From positions 27,327 to 91,326 of the forward strand of contig NZ_CAJXYK010000021.1 in the NCBI RefSeq assembly GCF_913063425.1: 64,000 bases of DNA, read 5' to 3'. Shown here piece by piece: positions 28,672 to 37,328 of this stretch; the first letter of the stretch is position 1, and every line of letters begins with the position of its first letter. The notes under the pieces are model-generated. The model was given only the letters and a program-made list of their open reading frames with translations, was not told the origin of the DNA and made no database searches. Position numbers and translations under genes: made by a program. The stretch is from an uncultured Thiohalocapsa sp. Lineage in GTDB: Bacteria > Pseudomonadota > Gammaproteobacteria > Chromatiales > Chromatiaceae.

Positions 28672-29139
28672 ATGACAGTCGCAATCGGCGAGACCGTCCC
28701 GGACATCGAGCTCCCCGCCACGGGCGACAAGACGCTGAAGCTCAGCGACCTGCGCGGGCAGCGCGTGGTGCTCTACTTCTACCCCAAGGCCAGCACCCCC
28801 GGCTGCACGCAGGAGGGGCTCGACTTCACCGCGGCCCAGGACGAATTCAGCCGGCACAACGCCGTCATCGTCGGCGCGTCGCGCGACGGCATCAAGGCGC
28901 AGGAGAACTTCAAGGCGAAGCAGTCCTTCGGCTTCGATCTGCTCTCGGACAAGGAAGAGGCCCTGTGCAAGGCATTCGACGTCATCAAGCTGAAAAAGAT
29001 GTACGGCAAGGAATCCCTCGGCGTCGAGCGCAGCACCTTCCTCATCGACGAGACCGGCGTGCTGCGCCAGGCGTGGCGCGGCGTCAAGGTCAAGGGCCAC
29101 GTGGACGAAGTGCTCGACGCCGTCCGCGCCCTCGGCTGA
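28672..29139 (+). CDS. bcp: Peroxiredoxin of the Bcp/PrxQ group
   Basis: Thiol peroxidase that reduces hydroperoxides with thioredoxin as the usual reductant. The 155-residue protein carries YFYPKASTPGCTQEGLDF with the peroxidatic cysteine near residue 45. The resolving cysteine found five residues later in E. coli Bcp is replaced (GCTQEGLD), and only ALCKAF offers another cysteine. It may therefore work as a one-cysteine or atypical enzyme. The start at 28672 is supported by AAGAGGAACC. It follows gcvR, as in E. coli. Confidence 0.95.
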   Translation: MTVAIGETVPDIELPATGDKTLKLSDLRGQRVVLYFYPKASTPGCTQEGLDFTAAQDEFSRHNAVIVGASRDGIKAQENFKAKQSFGFDLLSDKEEALCKAFDVIKLKKMYGKESLGVERSTFLIDETGVLRQAWRGVKVKGHVDEVLDAVRALG

Positions 29140-29253
29140 GCGCGCGCACATCGAACCGGCAGCACACCCGGCCCCCTCTCCCACCCCGGGCCGACGCCGA
29201 GCAGGCGTCCGCCCCGTAACCCCGCCGCAGCCAAGGCGCGGCCGCCGCCGCCC

Positions 29254-30672
29254 ATGATCAAGCGCGAGAACGACAAGCCCTGCCTCTTCGTCCTGGACAC
29301 CAACGTGCTGATGCACGACCCCACGGCGATCTTCCGCTTCAAAGAGCACGACATCTTCCTGCCCATGGTCGTGCTGGAAGAGCTGGATGCGGCGAAGAAG
29401 GGCGTCTCGGAGGTCGCCCGCAACGTGCGCCAGGTGAGCCGCTTCCTGGATCAGCTTATGCAGGACGCGGACAAGGACGAGATCGATGCCGGGCTGCCCA
29501 TCCAGCCATTCGGCGAATACGGCTCCGGCGTCACCGAGCCGCCGGCGGGCCGGCTGTTCTTCCAGACCGAGCCCCTGTCGCAGCACTTCGACACCGTGCT
29601 GCCCGGCACCACGGCGGACAACGAGATCCTGGCCACGGCACAGACCCTGCAGCAGCGCCGTGCCGAGCGCACCGTGGTCATCGTCTCCAAGGACATCAAC
29701 CTGCGCATCAAGGCCGCGGTGCTGGGCCTGCCGGCGGAGGACTATTCCAACGACCGCGTGCTGGACGACGTCGACCTGCTCTACACGGGCATGGCGGCGC
29801 TCGCCGACGATTTCTGGGAGCACCACGCAAAGGAGGTGGACTCCTGGCAGGAAGAGGGCCGCACCTACTACCGCATCCAGGGCCCGGACGTGGCGGAGTG
29901 GTACCCGAGCCAATGTCTCTACATGGAGCAGGACGATGCCTTCGAGGCCATGGTGCGCAAGCGCCGCGGCGAGACCGAGGCCATCATCGAGCTGGTGGAC
30001 GACTACCGGGTGCCGCGCCACAACGTCTGGGGCATCTCGGCGCGCAACCGCGAGCAGAACTTTGCGCTCAACATGCTCATGGATCCGGAGCTCGACTTCG
30101 TCACCCTGCTCGGCACCGCCGGCACCGGCAAGACGCTGCTGGCGCTCGCCGCGGGCCTGGCCCAAGTGCTGGACCGCAACATCTACCGCGAGATCATCAT
30201 GACCCGGGTGACGGTGCCCGTGGGCGAGGACATCGGCTTCCTGCCCGGCACCGAGGAAGAGAAGATGACGCCCTGGATGGGCGCGCTGATGGACAACATG
30301 GAGGTGCTGACCCAGACGGAGGGCGGCGACTGGGGCCGCGCCGCCACCAACGACCTGCTGCGCTCGCGGGTGCGCATCCAGTCGCTCAACTTCATGCGGG
30401 GTCGCACCTTCCTGCACAAGTACATCATCCTGGACGAGGCGCAGAACCTCACGGCCAAGCAGATGAAGACGCTCATCACCCGCGCCGGGCCGGGAACGAA
30501 AATCGTCTGCCTCGGCAACATCGCGCAGATCGACACGCCCTACCTCACCGAGACCACCTCCGGCCTCACCTATGTGGTGGACCGGTTCAAGGACTGGCAG
30601 CACAGCGGCCACATCACGCTGATCCGCGGCGAGCGCTCGCGGCTCGCAGACTTCGCCTCGGACAGCCTCTGA
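29254..30672 (+). CDS. PhoH-family ATPase with N-terminal PIN domain (PhoH2 type)
   Basis: A 472-residue cytosolic protein. The first about 150 residues form a PIN nuclease-like domain (LFVLDTNVLMHDP, VVLEELDAAKKG, DNEILATAQ, IVSKDINLRIKA). The C-terminal part is the PhoH RNA-helicase/ATPase domain with Walker A GTAGTGKTLLAL near residue 290 and Walker B YIILDEAQNLT. PIN-PhoH proteins act in RNA unwinding and cleavage. It stands alone after bcp. Confidence 0.94.
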   Translation: MIKRENDKPCLFVLDTNVLMHDPTAIFRFKEHDIFLPMVVLEELDAAKKGVSEVARNVRQVSRFLDQLMQDADKDEIDAGLPIQPFGEYGSGVTEPPAGRLFFQTEPLSQHFDTVLPGTTADNEILATAQTLQQRRAERTVVIVSKDINLRIKAAVLGLPAEDYSNDRVLDDVDLLYTGMAALADDFWEHHAKEVDSWQEEGRTYYRIQGPDVAEWYPSQCLYMEQDDAFEAMVRKRRGETEAIIELVDDYRVPRHNVWGISARNREQNFALNMLMDPELDFVTLLGTAGTGKTLLALAAGLAQVLDRNIYREIIMTRVTVPVGEDIGFLPGTEEEKMTPWMGALMDNMEVLTQTEGGDWGRAATNDLLRSRVRIQSLNFMRGRTFLHKYIILDEAQNLTAKQMKTLITRAGPGTKIVCLGNIAQIDTPYLTETTSGLTYVVDRFKDWQHSGHITLIRGERSRLADFASDSL

Positions 30673-30917
30673 CGACGGGCGCCTGCGGCCTTGGCCGTCC
30701 CACCGCAGGGGCTCCCACCGGACCTGCGGAACCGCCAGCATCCGCCGGCGGCGGGCGGCCGTGAATCGCCGCACGCAGCATCATCGGCAAGGCATTGCTG
30801 CACGTCCGCCCGCGAGCCCCCATAATCCACCCCCAGGCTCGCGGCGCCCGCGCCGGCGACCGCATCCGACCATCGATCCGGATGCCATCATCCGACAATC
30901 AGAAGAGGAGTGCCCCC

Positions 30918-31337
30918 ATGCGCATCATGCTGCCGAGCCTGCTGCTCGCCCTTGTCCTGGCGCCGGCCCTGGCCCTCGCCGGCGACAAGCCCAAGGTCGT
31001 CTACCACGTCTCCGACGAGAACAAGGTCAGCTTCGCGCTCAATAACATCGAGAACCACATCGCCGGCGTCGGCGGCGGCGAGAACATCGAGATCGTGCTC
31101 GTCTCCCACGGTCCGGCGGTCAAGCAGTTCAACGACATCGAGGCCGTGGACCGGGTGCGCAACGGCATCGCCGCGCTCCAGGAGCAGGGCGTCACCTTCG
31201 AGGCCTGCGCCAACACCCTGGAGGCGCTGGGCCTCGCCCCCGATGAGCTGCTGCCCGGCTTCGAGATCGCTGAGAAGGGCGGCGTCACCCGCATCACGGA
31301 GCTTCAGGGCCAGGGCTACGCATACATTCGCCCCTGA
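30918..31337 (+). CDS. Exported DsrE-family protein
   Basis: A 139-residue precursor with a signal peptide (MRIMLPSLLLALVLAPALAL then AGD). The mature part has the DsrE/DsrF-like fold: KVVYHVSDENKVSFALNNI, IEIVLVSHGPAV, and FEACANTLEALGL where a single cysteine occupies the position of the active cysteine. Periplasmic DsrE-like proteins occur widely in sulfur-metabolising bacteria as possible sulfur carriers; the role here is not established. The start at 30918 follows AGAGGAG. An MFS carrier follows after 36 bases. Confidence 0.85.
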   Translation: MRIMLPSLLLALVLAPALALAGDKPKVVYHVSDENKVSFALNNIENHIAGVGGGENIEIVLVSHGPAVKQFNDIEAVDRVRNGIAALQEQGVTFEACANTLEALGLAPDELLPGFEIAEKGGVTRITELQGQGYAYIRP

Positions 31338-31373
31338 TCGCAGCCACGTTATCCGTCCCGGCGGAAGGTCACC

Positions 31374-32693
31374 ATGCACGCTGCGACCCAATACAGAATC
31401 GGCCCTGTCGTGCTCGCGGCCGGCGTCAGCCGCTGGAACGGGTACACCTTTCTGTTATCGGCCTTCCTGTCCATCGGCTTGATGACCTTCATCACCGCTG
31501 GTCAGACCTACATCCTGAACGCCCATCTCGGCGTCTCGGAGGCCGTCCAGGGCACCATCACCGGTGACCTGGTCCTGTTGACCGAGGTCATCACGCTGCT
31601 GCTGTTCATACCCGCCGGTGTGCTGATCGACCGCATCAGCCGCCGCGGCGTGTTCGCGTTCGGCTTTCTGATGCTCGGCGCCACCTACCTGGTCTATCCG
31701 CTGGCCCCCTCCGTGGAATGGCTGTTCGCCTTCCGGGTGATTTACGCCCTTGGCGTGGTTGCGGTGGCGGGGGCGCTGTCCACGGTGCTGGTGGACTACC
31801 CCATCGAGCGCTCCCGCGGCAAGCTGGTGGCCATGGTGGGCGTGCTGAGCGGGCTCGGCGTGGTGGTCATGAACCAGGGCTTCGGCTCGCTGCCGGACCT
31901 ACTCACGCTGCGCGGTTTCGGCGCGGTGGAGGCCGGCATGCTGACCCATTTCGGCGTGGCCGGAATGTGTGTTGTGGGGGCGCTGGCGGTGCGCTTCGGG
32001 CTTCAGGCTGGGGTTCCCGTGCACCATGAGGCGCGCCCGACGGTGCGGACGCTGTTCCTCAGCGGCTTCGCGCAGGCGCGCAACCCCCGGGTCCTGCTCG
32101 CCTATGCCGCGGCCTTCGTTGCCCGCGGCGATCAATCCATCAACGCCGCCTTCCTGATCCTCTGGGGCACCCTGGCCGGGCGCGCCGCCGGCATGGACAA
32201 TGCCGAGGCCGTGATGAACGGCACCCTCATCTTCGTCATCGCGCAGATCGCGGCGCTGCTCTGGGCGCCGGTGATGGGGCCGATCCTCGACCGCATGGAT
32301 CGCGTCACCGGGCTTGCCATCTGCATGGTGCTGGCGGCCGTCGGCAACCTTGCCCTTATGCTGCTCGATGATCCCTACGGCGACTATCGCCTGGTGTTCT
32401 TCATCCTTCAGGGCATCGGCCAGATCAGCGTCTTCCTGGCCGCACAGTCGCTGATCGGCCAGGAAGCCCCGCAGAGCCAGCGCGGTTCCGTGCTCGGCGC
32501 CTTCAACATCTCGGGCGCCGTCGGCATCCTCATCATCACCGCGGTGGGCGGACGGCTGTTCGACGCGGTCGACCCGCGAGCACCCTTCGTGGTAGTGGGC
32601 AGCATCAATGTGCTGCTGTTCTTCGCAAGCCTCTATGTGCGGCTGCGGGCGGCGCCACGGCCACTCACTGCAACCGCCGTCGCCGGCGGCTGA
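31374..32693 (+). CDS. Major facilitator superfamily transporter
   Basis: A 439-residue protein with about 12 membrane helices. The loop after the second helix has the MFS motif A-like GVLIDRISRRGVFAFG, and the second half repeats it as GPILDRMDRVTG. The substrate cannot be deduced. It lies just downstream of the DsrE-like gene on the same strand and converges on hupR with only nine bases between the stop codons. Confidence 0.88.
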   Translation: MHAATQYRIGPVVLAAGVSRWNGYTFLLSAFLSIGLMTFITAGQTYILNAHLGVSEAVQGTITGDLVLLTEVITLLLFIPAGVLIDRISRRGVFAFGFLMLGATYLVYPLAPSVEWLFAFRVIYALGVVAVAGALSTVLVDYPIERSRGKLVAMVGVLSGLGVVVMNQGFGSLPDLLTLRGFGAVEAGMLTHFGVAGMCVVGALAVRFGLQAGVPVHHEARPTVRTLFLSGFAQARNPRVLLAYAAAFVARGDQSINAAFLILWGTLAGRAAGMDNAEAVMNGTLIFVIAQIAALLWAPVMGPILDRMDRVTGLAICMVLAAVGNLALMLLDDPYGDYRLVFFILQGIGQISVFLAAQSLIGQEAPQSQRGSVLGAFNISGAVGILIITAVGGRLFDAVDPRAPFVVVGSINVLLFFASLYVRLRAAPRPLTATAVAGG

Positions 32694-32702
32694 ACAGCAT
32701 CC

Positions 32703-34187
32703 CTAGCGGTCGTCGCTGACAGCCGCCGCGGCATCGCCCTCTGTGAGGTCGAGGCCGTAGCGCGCGAGCTTGTTGCGCAAGCCCACACGGGAGAGCCCCA
32801 GCTCCGCCGCCGCCCGGCTCTTGTTCCAGCCGCAGCGGGTCAGGGTCTCGGACAGGATACCGGCCTCCAGCGCCTCCACCCGCTCCTTCAGCGAGCCGGC
32901 ACCCGCCGGCGCGGCGTCCGGCAGCGCGGCGCGGCCCAGGACCTTGGCACTCAGCAGCTGCGGGCCGAGGGTGGGCCCGCCGTCACTCAGGACCACCATG
33001 CGCTGGAGCTCGCTGCGCAGCTCGCGGACGTTGCCGGGCCAGTGATAGCGCTCGAGCATCGCCAGCGCCTCCGGCGACAAGTGCTGCAGGGCCGTCCCGA
33101 ACGCGCGGGCGGCATCGCGCAGCAGCCGCTCGCAGACGGGCCCCAGGTCGCCCGGGCGCCGGCGCAGCGGCGGCAGATGCAGGGTGATGCCCGCAATGCG
33201 GTAATAGAGGTCGCTGCGGAAGCTGCCGGAAAGCATGGCGTCCTCCAGATCCTTGTTGGTGGCGGCGACGACGCGCACGTCCACCCGCCGGCGCTGCTCA
33301 CTGCCCAGGGGGCGGATCTCGCCCTCCTGCAGCACCCGCAGGAGCTTCACCTGGAAGGCCGGCGACACGTCGCCGATCTCATCCAGGAACACGGTCCCGC
33401 CGTCCGCCTGCTCGAACAGCCCCACGTGGTCGGCGATGGCGCCGGTGAAGGCGCCCTTGCGGTGGCCGAACAGCTCGCTTTCCAGCAGCTGGTCCGGCAG
33501 CGCACCGCAGTTCTCGGCCACGAAGGGCTGCATGGCGCGCAGGCTGCTCTCGTGCAGGGCGCGGGCGAAGAGCTCCTTGCCGGTGCCCGACTCGCCGGTG
33601 AGCAGCACCGGGATGTCGTAGGGGGCGATGCGCGCAAGCTGGTCGCAGATGGACTCCAACGGGCTGTCCGGCCCGCGCACGATGGCGTCCAGACACCAGT
33701 TGCGCTGGCGCCGGTCCCAGGGGTCCGGACTCAAGTCCGCCGTATGCACGGCGCCCGGATGGCGCTGCGCGAGCAGACGCTCGTGCTCGCGGCGCAGGCG
33801 CGAGAAGCGGCAGGCGTTGGTGACCGTCAGCAGCAGGTTGTCCGGATGGTAGGGCCGGGTCAGGTATTGAAACAGGCCGCCGCGGGCGATGCCGGCGGCG
33901 GCCGGCTCGCCGTTGCCCGTCACCAGGATGCGCAGCAGGTCCGGCCAGCGCTCCCGCACCGCCGCCAACAGGTCCAGACCACTGCCGTCGGGCAGACGCT
34001 GGTCCGCCACCACCACCTGCACGCCGCCGGCGGCGAGCGCCGCCTGCGCGGCGGCGGCGCTGCCGGCCCGGCGCAGCGGGAAATGACGCTCAAGCGGGCT
34101 CGCCAGGGAGGCCGCATGGGCGCCTTCCGGCTCCACCACCAGCACGGTGGACGGCGTTTGGGCGAGGGGTGTGGGCGTCGCGGCCAT
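32703..34187 (-). CDS. hupR: Sigma-54-dependent response regulator of hydrogenase genes (HupR/HoxA)
   Basis: A 494-residue NtrC-type activator. The receiver domain (residues 10-135) has the phospho-aspartate context VVADQRLPDGSGLDLL. The AAA+ domain has Walker A GESGTGKE near residue 207, GHRKGAFTGA that contacts sigma-54, and FLDEIGD. The C-terminal Fis-type helix-turn-helix ends in NKSRAAAELGLSRVGLRNKL. The intact GAFTGA loop means it should work with sigma-54. It is the last gene of the hup operon, so it probably activates its own operon. No partner histidine kinase (HupT) is in the window. Confidence 0.92.
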   Translation of the reverse strand: MAATPTPLAQTPSTVLVVEPEGAHAASLASPLERHFPLRRAGSAAAAQAALAAGGVQVVVADQRLPDGSGLDLLAAVRERWPDLLRILVTGNGEPAAAGIARGGLFQYLTRPYHPDNLLLTVTNACRFSRLRREHERLLAQRHPGAVHTADLSPDPWDRRQRNWCLDAIVRGPDSPLESICDQLARIAPYDIPVLLTGESGTGKELFARALHESSLRAMQPFVAENCGALPDQLLESELFGHRKGAFTGAIADHVGLFEQADGGTVFLDEIGDVSPAFQVKLLRVLQEGEIRPLGSEQRRRVDVRVVAATNKDLEDAMLSGSFRSDLYYRIAGITLHLPPLRRRPGDLGPVCERLLRDAARAFGTALQHLSPEALAMLERYHWPGNVRELRSELQRMVVLSDGGPTLGPQLLSAKVLGRAALPDAAPAGAGSLKERVEALEAGILSETLTRCGWNKSRAAAELGLSRVGLRNKLARYGLDLTEGDAAAAVSDDR

Positions 34188-34257
34188 GCTCCGCAGACTC
34201 CGCCGCCTGCCCAATGGTTCCCCACAGGACCTTACTCGGGACGGGCTCGGGCAACCG

Positions 34258-34854
34258 TCAGCGCCCGCGAAAGCTGCCGCGCAGCAGGTCGCGGCGGCTC
34301 AGGCCGGCGCGCGGCGCCGGAGTAGGGAGCGCTGAAGTGGATACCGGCGGCGGGCGATCTTGCGTGGCTCGATCTTCCGCTGTCGCGCCCCCGGCGGCTT
34401 GCTCCGCCTCGGGCTCGAACAGGCCCGCCATCACCGCGGCGGCCGTGGCCTCCGCCGCCGGCTGATCCGCGAACAGCTGCATAGGCGAGAACAGGGAGCA
34501 GGCGGCGATGCTGCCTAAGCCATCGAGGACGGAGACGGTGAATTCGAAGGCGCCCGCCGGAAAGTCCAGCACCTCCACGGCCCCCTCCGGCGCCTGTGCG
34601 AGCCTCGACCCGAGCGCCGGCACCAGCACCAGATTCATGCACCAGGGCGTCACCAGCACCCCGAGCCAATGCCCCTGCCAGCAGCGGCCGTCCACCACGG
34701 CGACGCCGAGCGCCGGGTGCAGGATGGGCAGGCCCGCCATGCGCTCACGATGAATGGCCTGGAAAGCGGACGCGAGCCGGTCCGCGGTCTGCGACGCGTC
34801 TGCGCTGTCCGTGGCGCGCTCAGTGGCGGACAAGGAACATCTCCCGGGCTGCAT
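34258..34854 (-). CDS. hupJ: [NiFe]-hydrogenase assembly chaperone HybE/HupJ
   Basis: A 198-residue protein whose middle part matches HybE/HupJ, the chaperone that helps assemble or gate export of the small and large hydrogenase subunits: MAGLPILHPALGVAVV, GHWLGVLVTPWCMNLVLVP, FPAGAFEFTVSVLD and CSLFSPMQLFADQ. A proline- and acid-rich tail ends in RRDLLRGSFRGR, a piece often seen at this position in the family. The ATG at 34852-34854 overlaps the rubredoxin gene; a TTG at 34833 is an alternative. Confidence 0.85.
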   Translation of the reverse strand: MQPGRCSLSATERATDSADASQTADRLASAFQAIHRERMAGLPILHPALGVAVVDGRCWQGHWLGVLVTPWCMNLVLVPALGSRLAQAPEGAVEVLDFPAGAFEFTVSVLDGLGSIAACSLFSPMQLFADQPAAEATAAAVMAGLFEPEAEQAAGGATAEDRATQDRPPPVSTSALPTPAPRAGLSRRDLLRGSFRGR

Positions 34855-35032
34855 CGCAGTTGGGGCAGCGCCAGTCGTCCGGGAGGTCGGCGAAGGGCGT
34901 GCCCGGCGGAACCTGTCCCAGCTCGTCGCCGTCCGCCGGATCGTAGACATGCCAGCAGATACGGCACTCCATCTGCGCCGTGACGCCGTGCGCTGCCTCG
35001 GCCGAGGTCGTTTCGTCGTGGTCTGCGCTCAT
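34820..35032 (-). CDS. hupI: Rubredoxin-type hydrogenase accessory protein
   Basis: A 70-residue protein with the two rubredoxin metal knuckles MECRICWHVYDPADGD and DDWRCPNCDA, spaced for one Fe(Cys)4 centre. HupI/HoxR rubredoxins are found only in hydrogenase operons and are needed for maturation of the small subunit Fe-S clusters under oxygen. The ATG (35030-35032) overlaps the hupH stop in ATGA form, and hupJ overlaps its end, so the three genes are translationally coupled. Confidence 0.93.
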   Translation of the reverse strand: MSADHDETTSAEAAHGVTAQMECRICWHVYDPADGDELGQVPPGTPFADLPDDWRCPNCDAAREMFLVRH

Positions 35033-36009
35033 GCCGCTGCCTCCGTCAGCGCCGCCAGAATCTCGGCAAGGCGCGCCGCGCTGTCCGCCAGGTCCTCCTG
35101 CGCGGCGAGCACCGCCGCGGGGACCGGGGTCACCTCCAGGGTGTTCAGGATCAGCGTGTCGTCGCTGTTGAAATACTGCACCCACCAGACCTCCCGCAGC
35201 GCAGTCGCCGTCACCCGGCAATTGCCGTAGCCGCGGGAGAGCATACTGACCGGGCCGCGGCCCAGCAGGTCGCCGAGCAGGGCGAGATCCTGCTCGCTCT
35301 GCGGCAGCAGCGTGAGGTTGACGACATGCGGCGATACAGCCGCGGCGTCGGCCTGCGTCTGCGCCCCACCGGGCGCCCGGTGGGCACCCTGATCCGCCCG
35401 GCCCCGCACCTGCTCCAGCAGCTCCGCCAGCACACCGGGGGCGTTCATGACACCCGCCGGCAGCGGCTCCGGGAGCACCAGGTCCTCGCCGGCGGCGACG
35501 AAGGCATGCGCGCGCACGAAGCCCGGCACATCGGCCACTTCCAGCACGTCCCGGCCGGGGCCGTCGCCAACGCCGGCGCGCACCCGCCAGACACCGGCGA
35601 GGCGGGTCTCCTGGGCCTCCACGTCCGCCATGGATTCGGCAGACAGGGAGCCGGTCGCAAGCACCGTCGCGTCCGCCGCCCGACAGCGGATGCTGACCTC
35701 GCCCTCGCCCAGGCTGTCCACCACCAGCCGGCGGTCCGCGGCGGGCAGGCTGCCGAGGTCGATCACCTGCGGCAGTGCACCCACGCGGTGATGAGACAGG
35801 TGCAGCTGCAGCGTGCGCAGCGCGGCGAGGCCGGCAGCGCACGCCGCCGCGTCCTCGGGCTCCGGCAACACCGGCTGCCGGTAGGTGTGCATGGCGCCCG
35901 GCATGGCGAGGTAAGTGAGCTCGGCGCCGTCGGGCCCGCTCGGCTGGCTGCCGGGGCCCACGGCCCCGGGTGGGATCGGCCGGGCCAAAGGATCGTTGCC
36001 GTCCTGCAT
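35029..36009 (-). CDS. hupH: Hydrogenase expression/formation protein HupH/HyaF
   Basis: A 326-residue accessory protein of uptake hydrogenase operons, implicated in small-subunit maturation under oxygen. Family features are the C-terminal VNLTLLPQSEQDLALLGDLL, SRGYGNCRVTATALREVWWV and QYFNSDDTLILNTLEV. The N-terminal half (AMHTYRQPVLP, LPQVIDLGSLPAADRRLVVD) also fits. The ATG at 36007-36009 overlaps the hupG stop (TGATG). Confidence 0.92.
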   Translation of the reverse strand: MQDGNDPLARPIPPGAVGPGSQPSGPDGAELTYLAMPGAMHTYRQPVLPEPEDAAACAAGLAALRTLQLHLSHHRVGALPQVIDLGSLPAADRRLVVDSLGEGEVSIRCRAADATVLATGSLSAESMADVEAQETRLAGVWRVRAGVGDGPGRDVLEVADVPGFVRAHAFVAAGEDLVLPEPLPAGVMNAPGVLAELLEQVRGRADQGAHRAPGGAQTQADAAAVSPHVVNLTLLPQSEQDLALLGDLLGRGPVSMLSRGYGNCRVTATALREVWWVQYFNSDDTLILNTLEVTPVPAAVLAAQEDLADSAARLAEILAALTEAAA

Positions 36010-36455
36010 CAGCGGCACCCTCCCGCTGCGTGCGCGGCATCCAGCGTTGCGTCGGCCACCGGGATGCCGATGCCGGGCGGGCGGCTCGGTGCGGCCTCCA
36101 GCAGGTACTGCAGCTCGCGCAGGTAGTCATCCCAGTCGCGCATGCGCTCGATGCTGCCGACATAGGCGTCACCGCGCAGCAGCACCAGCGCCGGCCAGCG
36201 CCGGCAGCCGAAGCGGGCATGCAGCTCGCGCTCCGCCTCGGGCGCCACAATGGCCGCGTGCAGGCGCCCGGGGAATGCCCGCAGCAGCTGCGGCAGCACG
36301 ACGGCGACGTCCAGCGCCTCCGGATACTTCACCGGGTCACCGGCGAGGAAGAGCAGGTTGTGTCGCTTCGGGCGAAGGAAAAACGCCAGGTCTTCCATCT
36401 GCAGCAGCGGCAGGCGGTGGGTTTCGATGAGGGCGGCAATGGGTGGTGCGGTCAT
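36009..36455 (-). CDS. hupG: Thioredoxin-like hydrogenase chaperone HupG/HyaE
   Basis: About 148 residues from the internal ATG at 36453-36455, which has GGAGG 13 bases upstream. It matches HyaE/HupG: RLPLLQMEDLAFFLRP, LLFLAGDPVKYPEALDVAVV and ARFGCRRWPALVLLRGDAYV. It has a thioredoxin fold without the CxxC pair and binds the Tat signal of the small subunit during maturation. The frame stays open upstream into a remnant of HypC, so a 187-residue fusion from 36572 is possible. Confidence 0.88.
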   Translation of the reverse strand: MTAPPIAALIETHRLPLLQMEDLAFFLRPKRHNLLFLAGDPVKYPEALDVAVVLPQLLRAFPGRLHAAIVAPEAERELHARFGCRRWPALVLLRGDAYVGSIERMRDWDDYLRELQYLLEAAPSRPPGIGIPVADATLDAAHAAGGCR

Positions 36456-36572
36456 GGCGTCGGAAGAACCTCCGTGGTGGCTGCTGTTGTTGTCGTGCCG
36501 GTCGACTGCGCCGACGCACAGCGCCCGGTTGCCGTCGGCCGCGAGCACCTGCATGGGTGTGGCGATGCACAT
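36456..36572 (-). pseudogene. HypC/HupF remnant in frame with hupG
   Basis: The frame from the ATG at 36570-36572 begins MCIATPMQVLAADGNRALCV, an excellent match to the start of HypC/HupF chaperones including the essential Cys2. The match stops after about 25 residues; the usual remaining 50-70 residues are replaced by a polar linker (DRHDNNSSHHGGSSDA) leading straight into HupG. It adjoins the hupD stop directly (TGAATG). It is either a decayed hypC or the N-terminal tag of a HypC-HupG fusion. Confidence 0.75.
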
Positions 36573-37328
36573 TCAGCCCCCCTCCCCGCCGGCGCCCTGT
36601 CGACTGGCGGCCGCATCACGCGTCACCAGCCGCGCCAGCACCCGGGCGTCGCCGTCACGGCAGGCGATCTCCGGCGGCGGGCGGCCGGCCTCGTAGGCGC
36701 CGAGATCCAGCGCCGGATGCGGCCGCTGCTCGGCGGCTTCGGCGGCGGACGCGCCCGGGCGGTCCTCGCCCGCGCCGGGCAACGGCTGGACACCGAGGCC
36801 GGCGAGATACTGAAGCGCCAGCGCGACGGCGGGCTCGATCTGTGCCTTCACGCAGGGCCGCAGGCTGCCGCCGAAGTCCTCCAGCGCCTCGGGCTGCACG
36901 CCGATGAGCAGCAGCTGCGCGGGGGCACCGCCCAGCAGATCCGCCAGCGCCAGCACCTCCTGAAAGCCCGTCTGGTGCAGACTCATTTTCTTGGCGCCGA
37001 GGAAGCTCGGCACGGCATCGCCCAGGACGCGCTTCAAGGTTCCCGGCGGCAGCCCGTAGTCCACGGCGTCGAAGACCACCAGCACGTCGGCGGCGCGCAC
37101 CTGGTCCACCAGGTAAAGTCCCTGGGTGCCGCCGTCCAGCAGGGTGACGTTGTCGGCAAAGCGATGCCGCGCGGCCAGCGCCTCGACGCAACGCACCCCG
37201 AAGCCCTCATCGGCCCACAGGATATTGCCGATGCCGAGCACCAGCACCCGCGGCGCAGGAGCCGCTCCGGTCCGCACCGCCGCCGCGTCCTCGCCCCTCA
37301 CCCCTCGCACCTCGCCGCTGCCGGTCAC
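36573..37328 (-). CDS. hupD: Hydrogenase maturation endopeptidase HupD/HyaD
   Basis: Cuts the C-terminal peptide from the large subunit after nickel insertion. The 251-residue protein has VLVLGIGNILWADEGFGVR near residue 28 with the nickel-sensing glutamate, VVFDAVDYGLPPGT with the aspartate, and SLHQTGFQEVL with the histidine. A C-terminal extension of about 65 residues follows the catalytic fold (E. coli HyaD is 195). The start is a GTG that overlaps the hupC stop by four bases. Its substrate is the HupL tail [16 protein letters not shown]. Confidence 0.93.
   Translation of the reverse strand: MTGSGEVRGVRGEDAAAVRTGAAPAPRVLVLGIGNILWADEGFGVRCVEALAARHRFADNVTLLDGGTQGLYLVDQVRAADVLVVFDAVDYGLPPGTLKRVLGDAVPSFLGAKKMSLHQTGFQEVLALADLLGGAPAQLLLIGVQPEALEDFGGSLRPCVKAQIEPAVALALQYLAGLGVQPLPGAGEDRPGASAAEAAEQRPHPALDLGAYEAGRPPPEIACRDGDARVLARLVTRDAAASRQGAGGEGG

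Noticed and set aside
34820..36250. 476-codon frame ending in the rubredoxin sequence
   Set aside because: Only the last 70 codons are HupI; the rest is the wrong frame of hupH.
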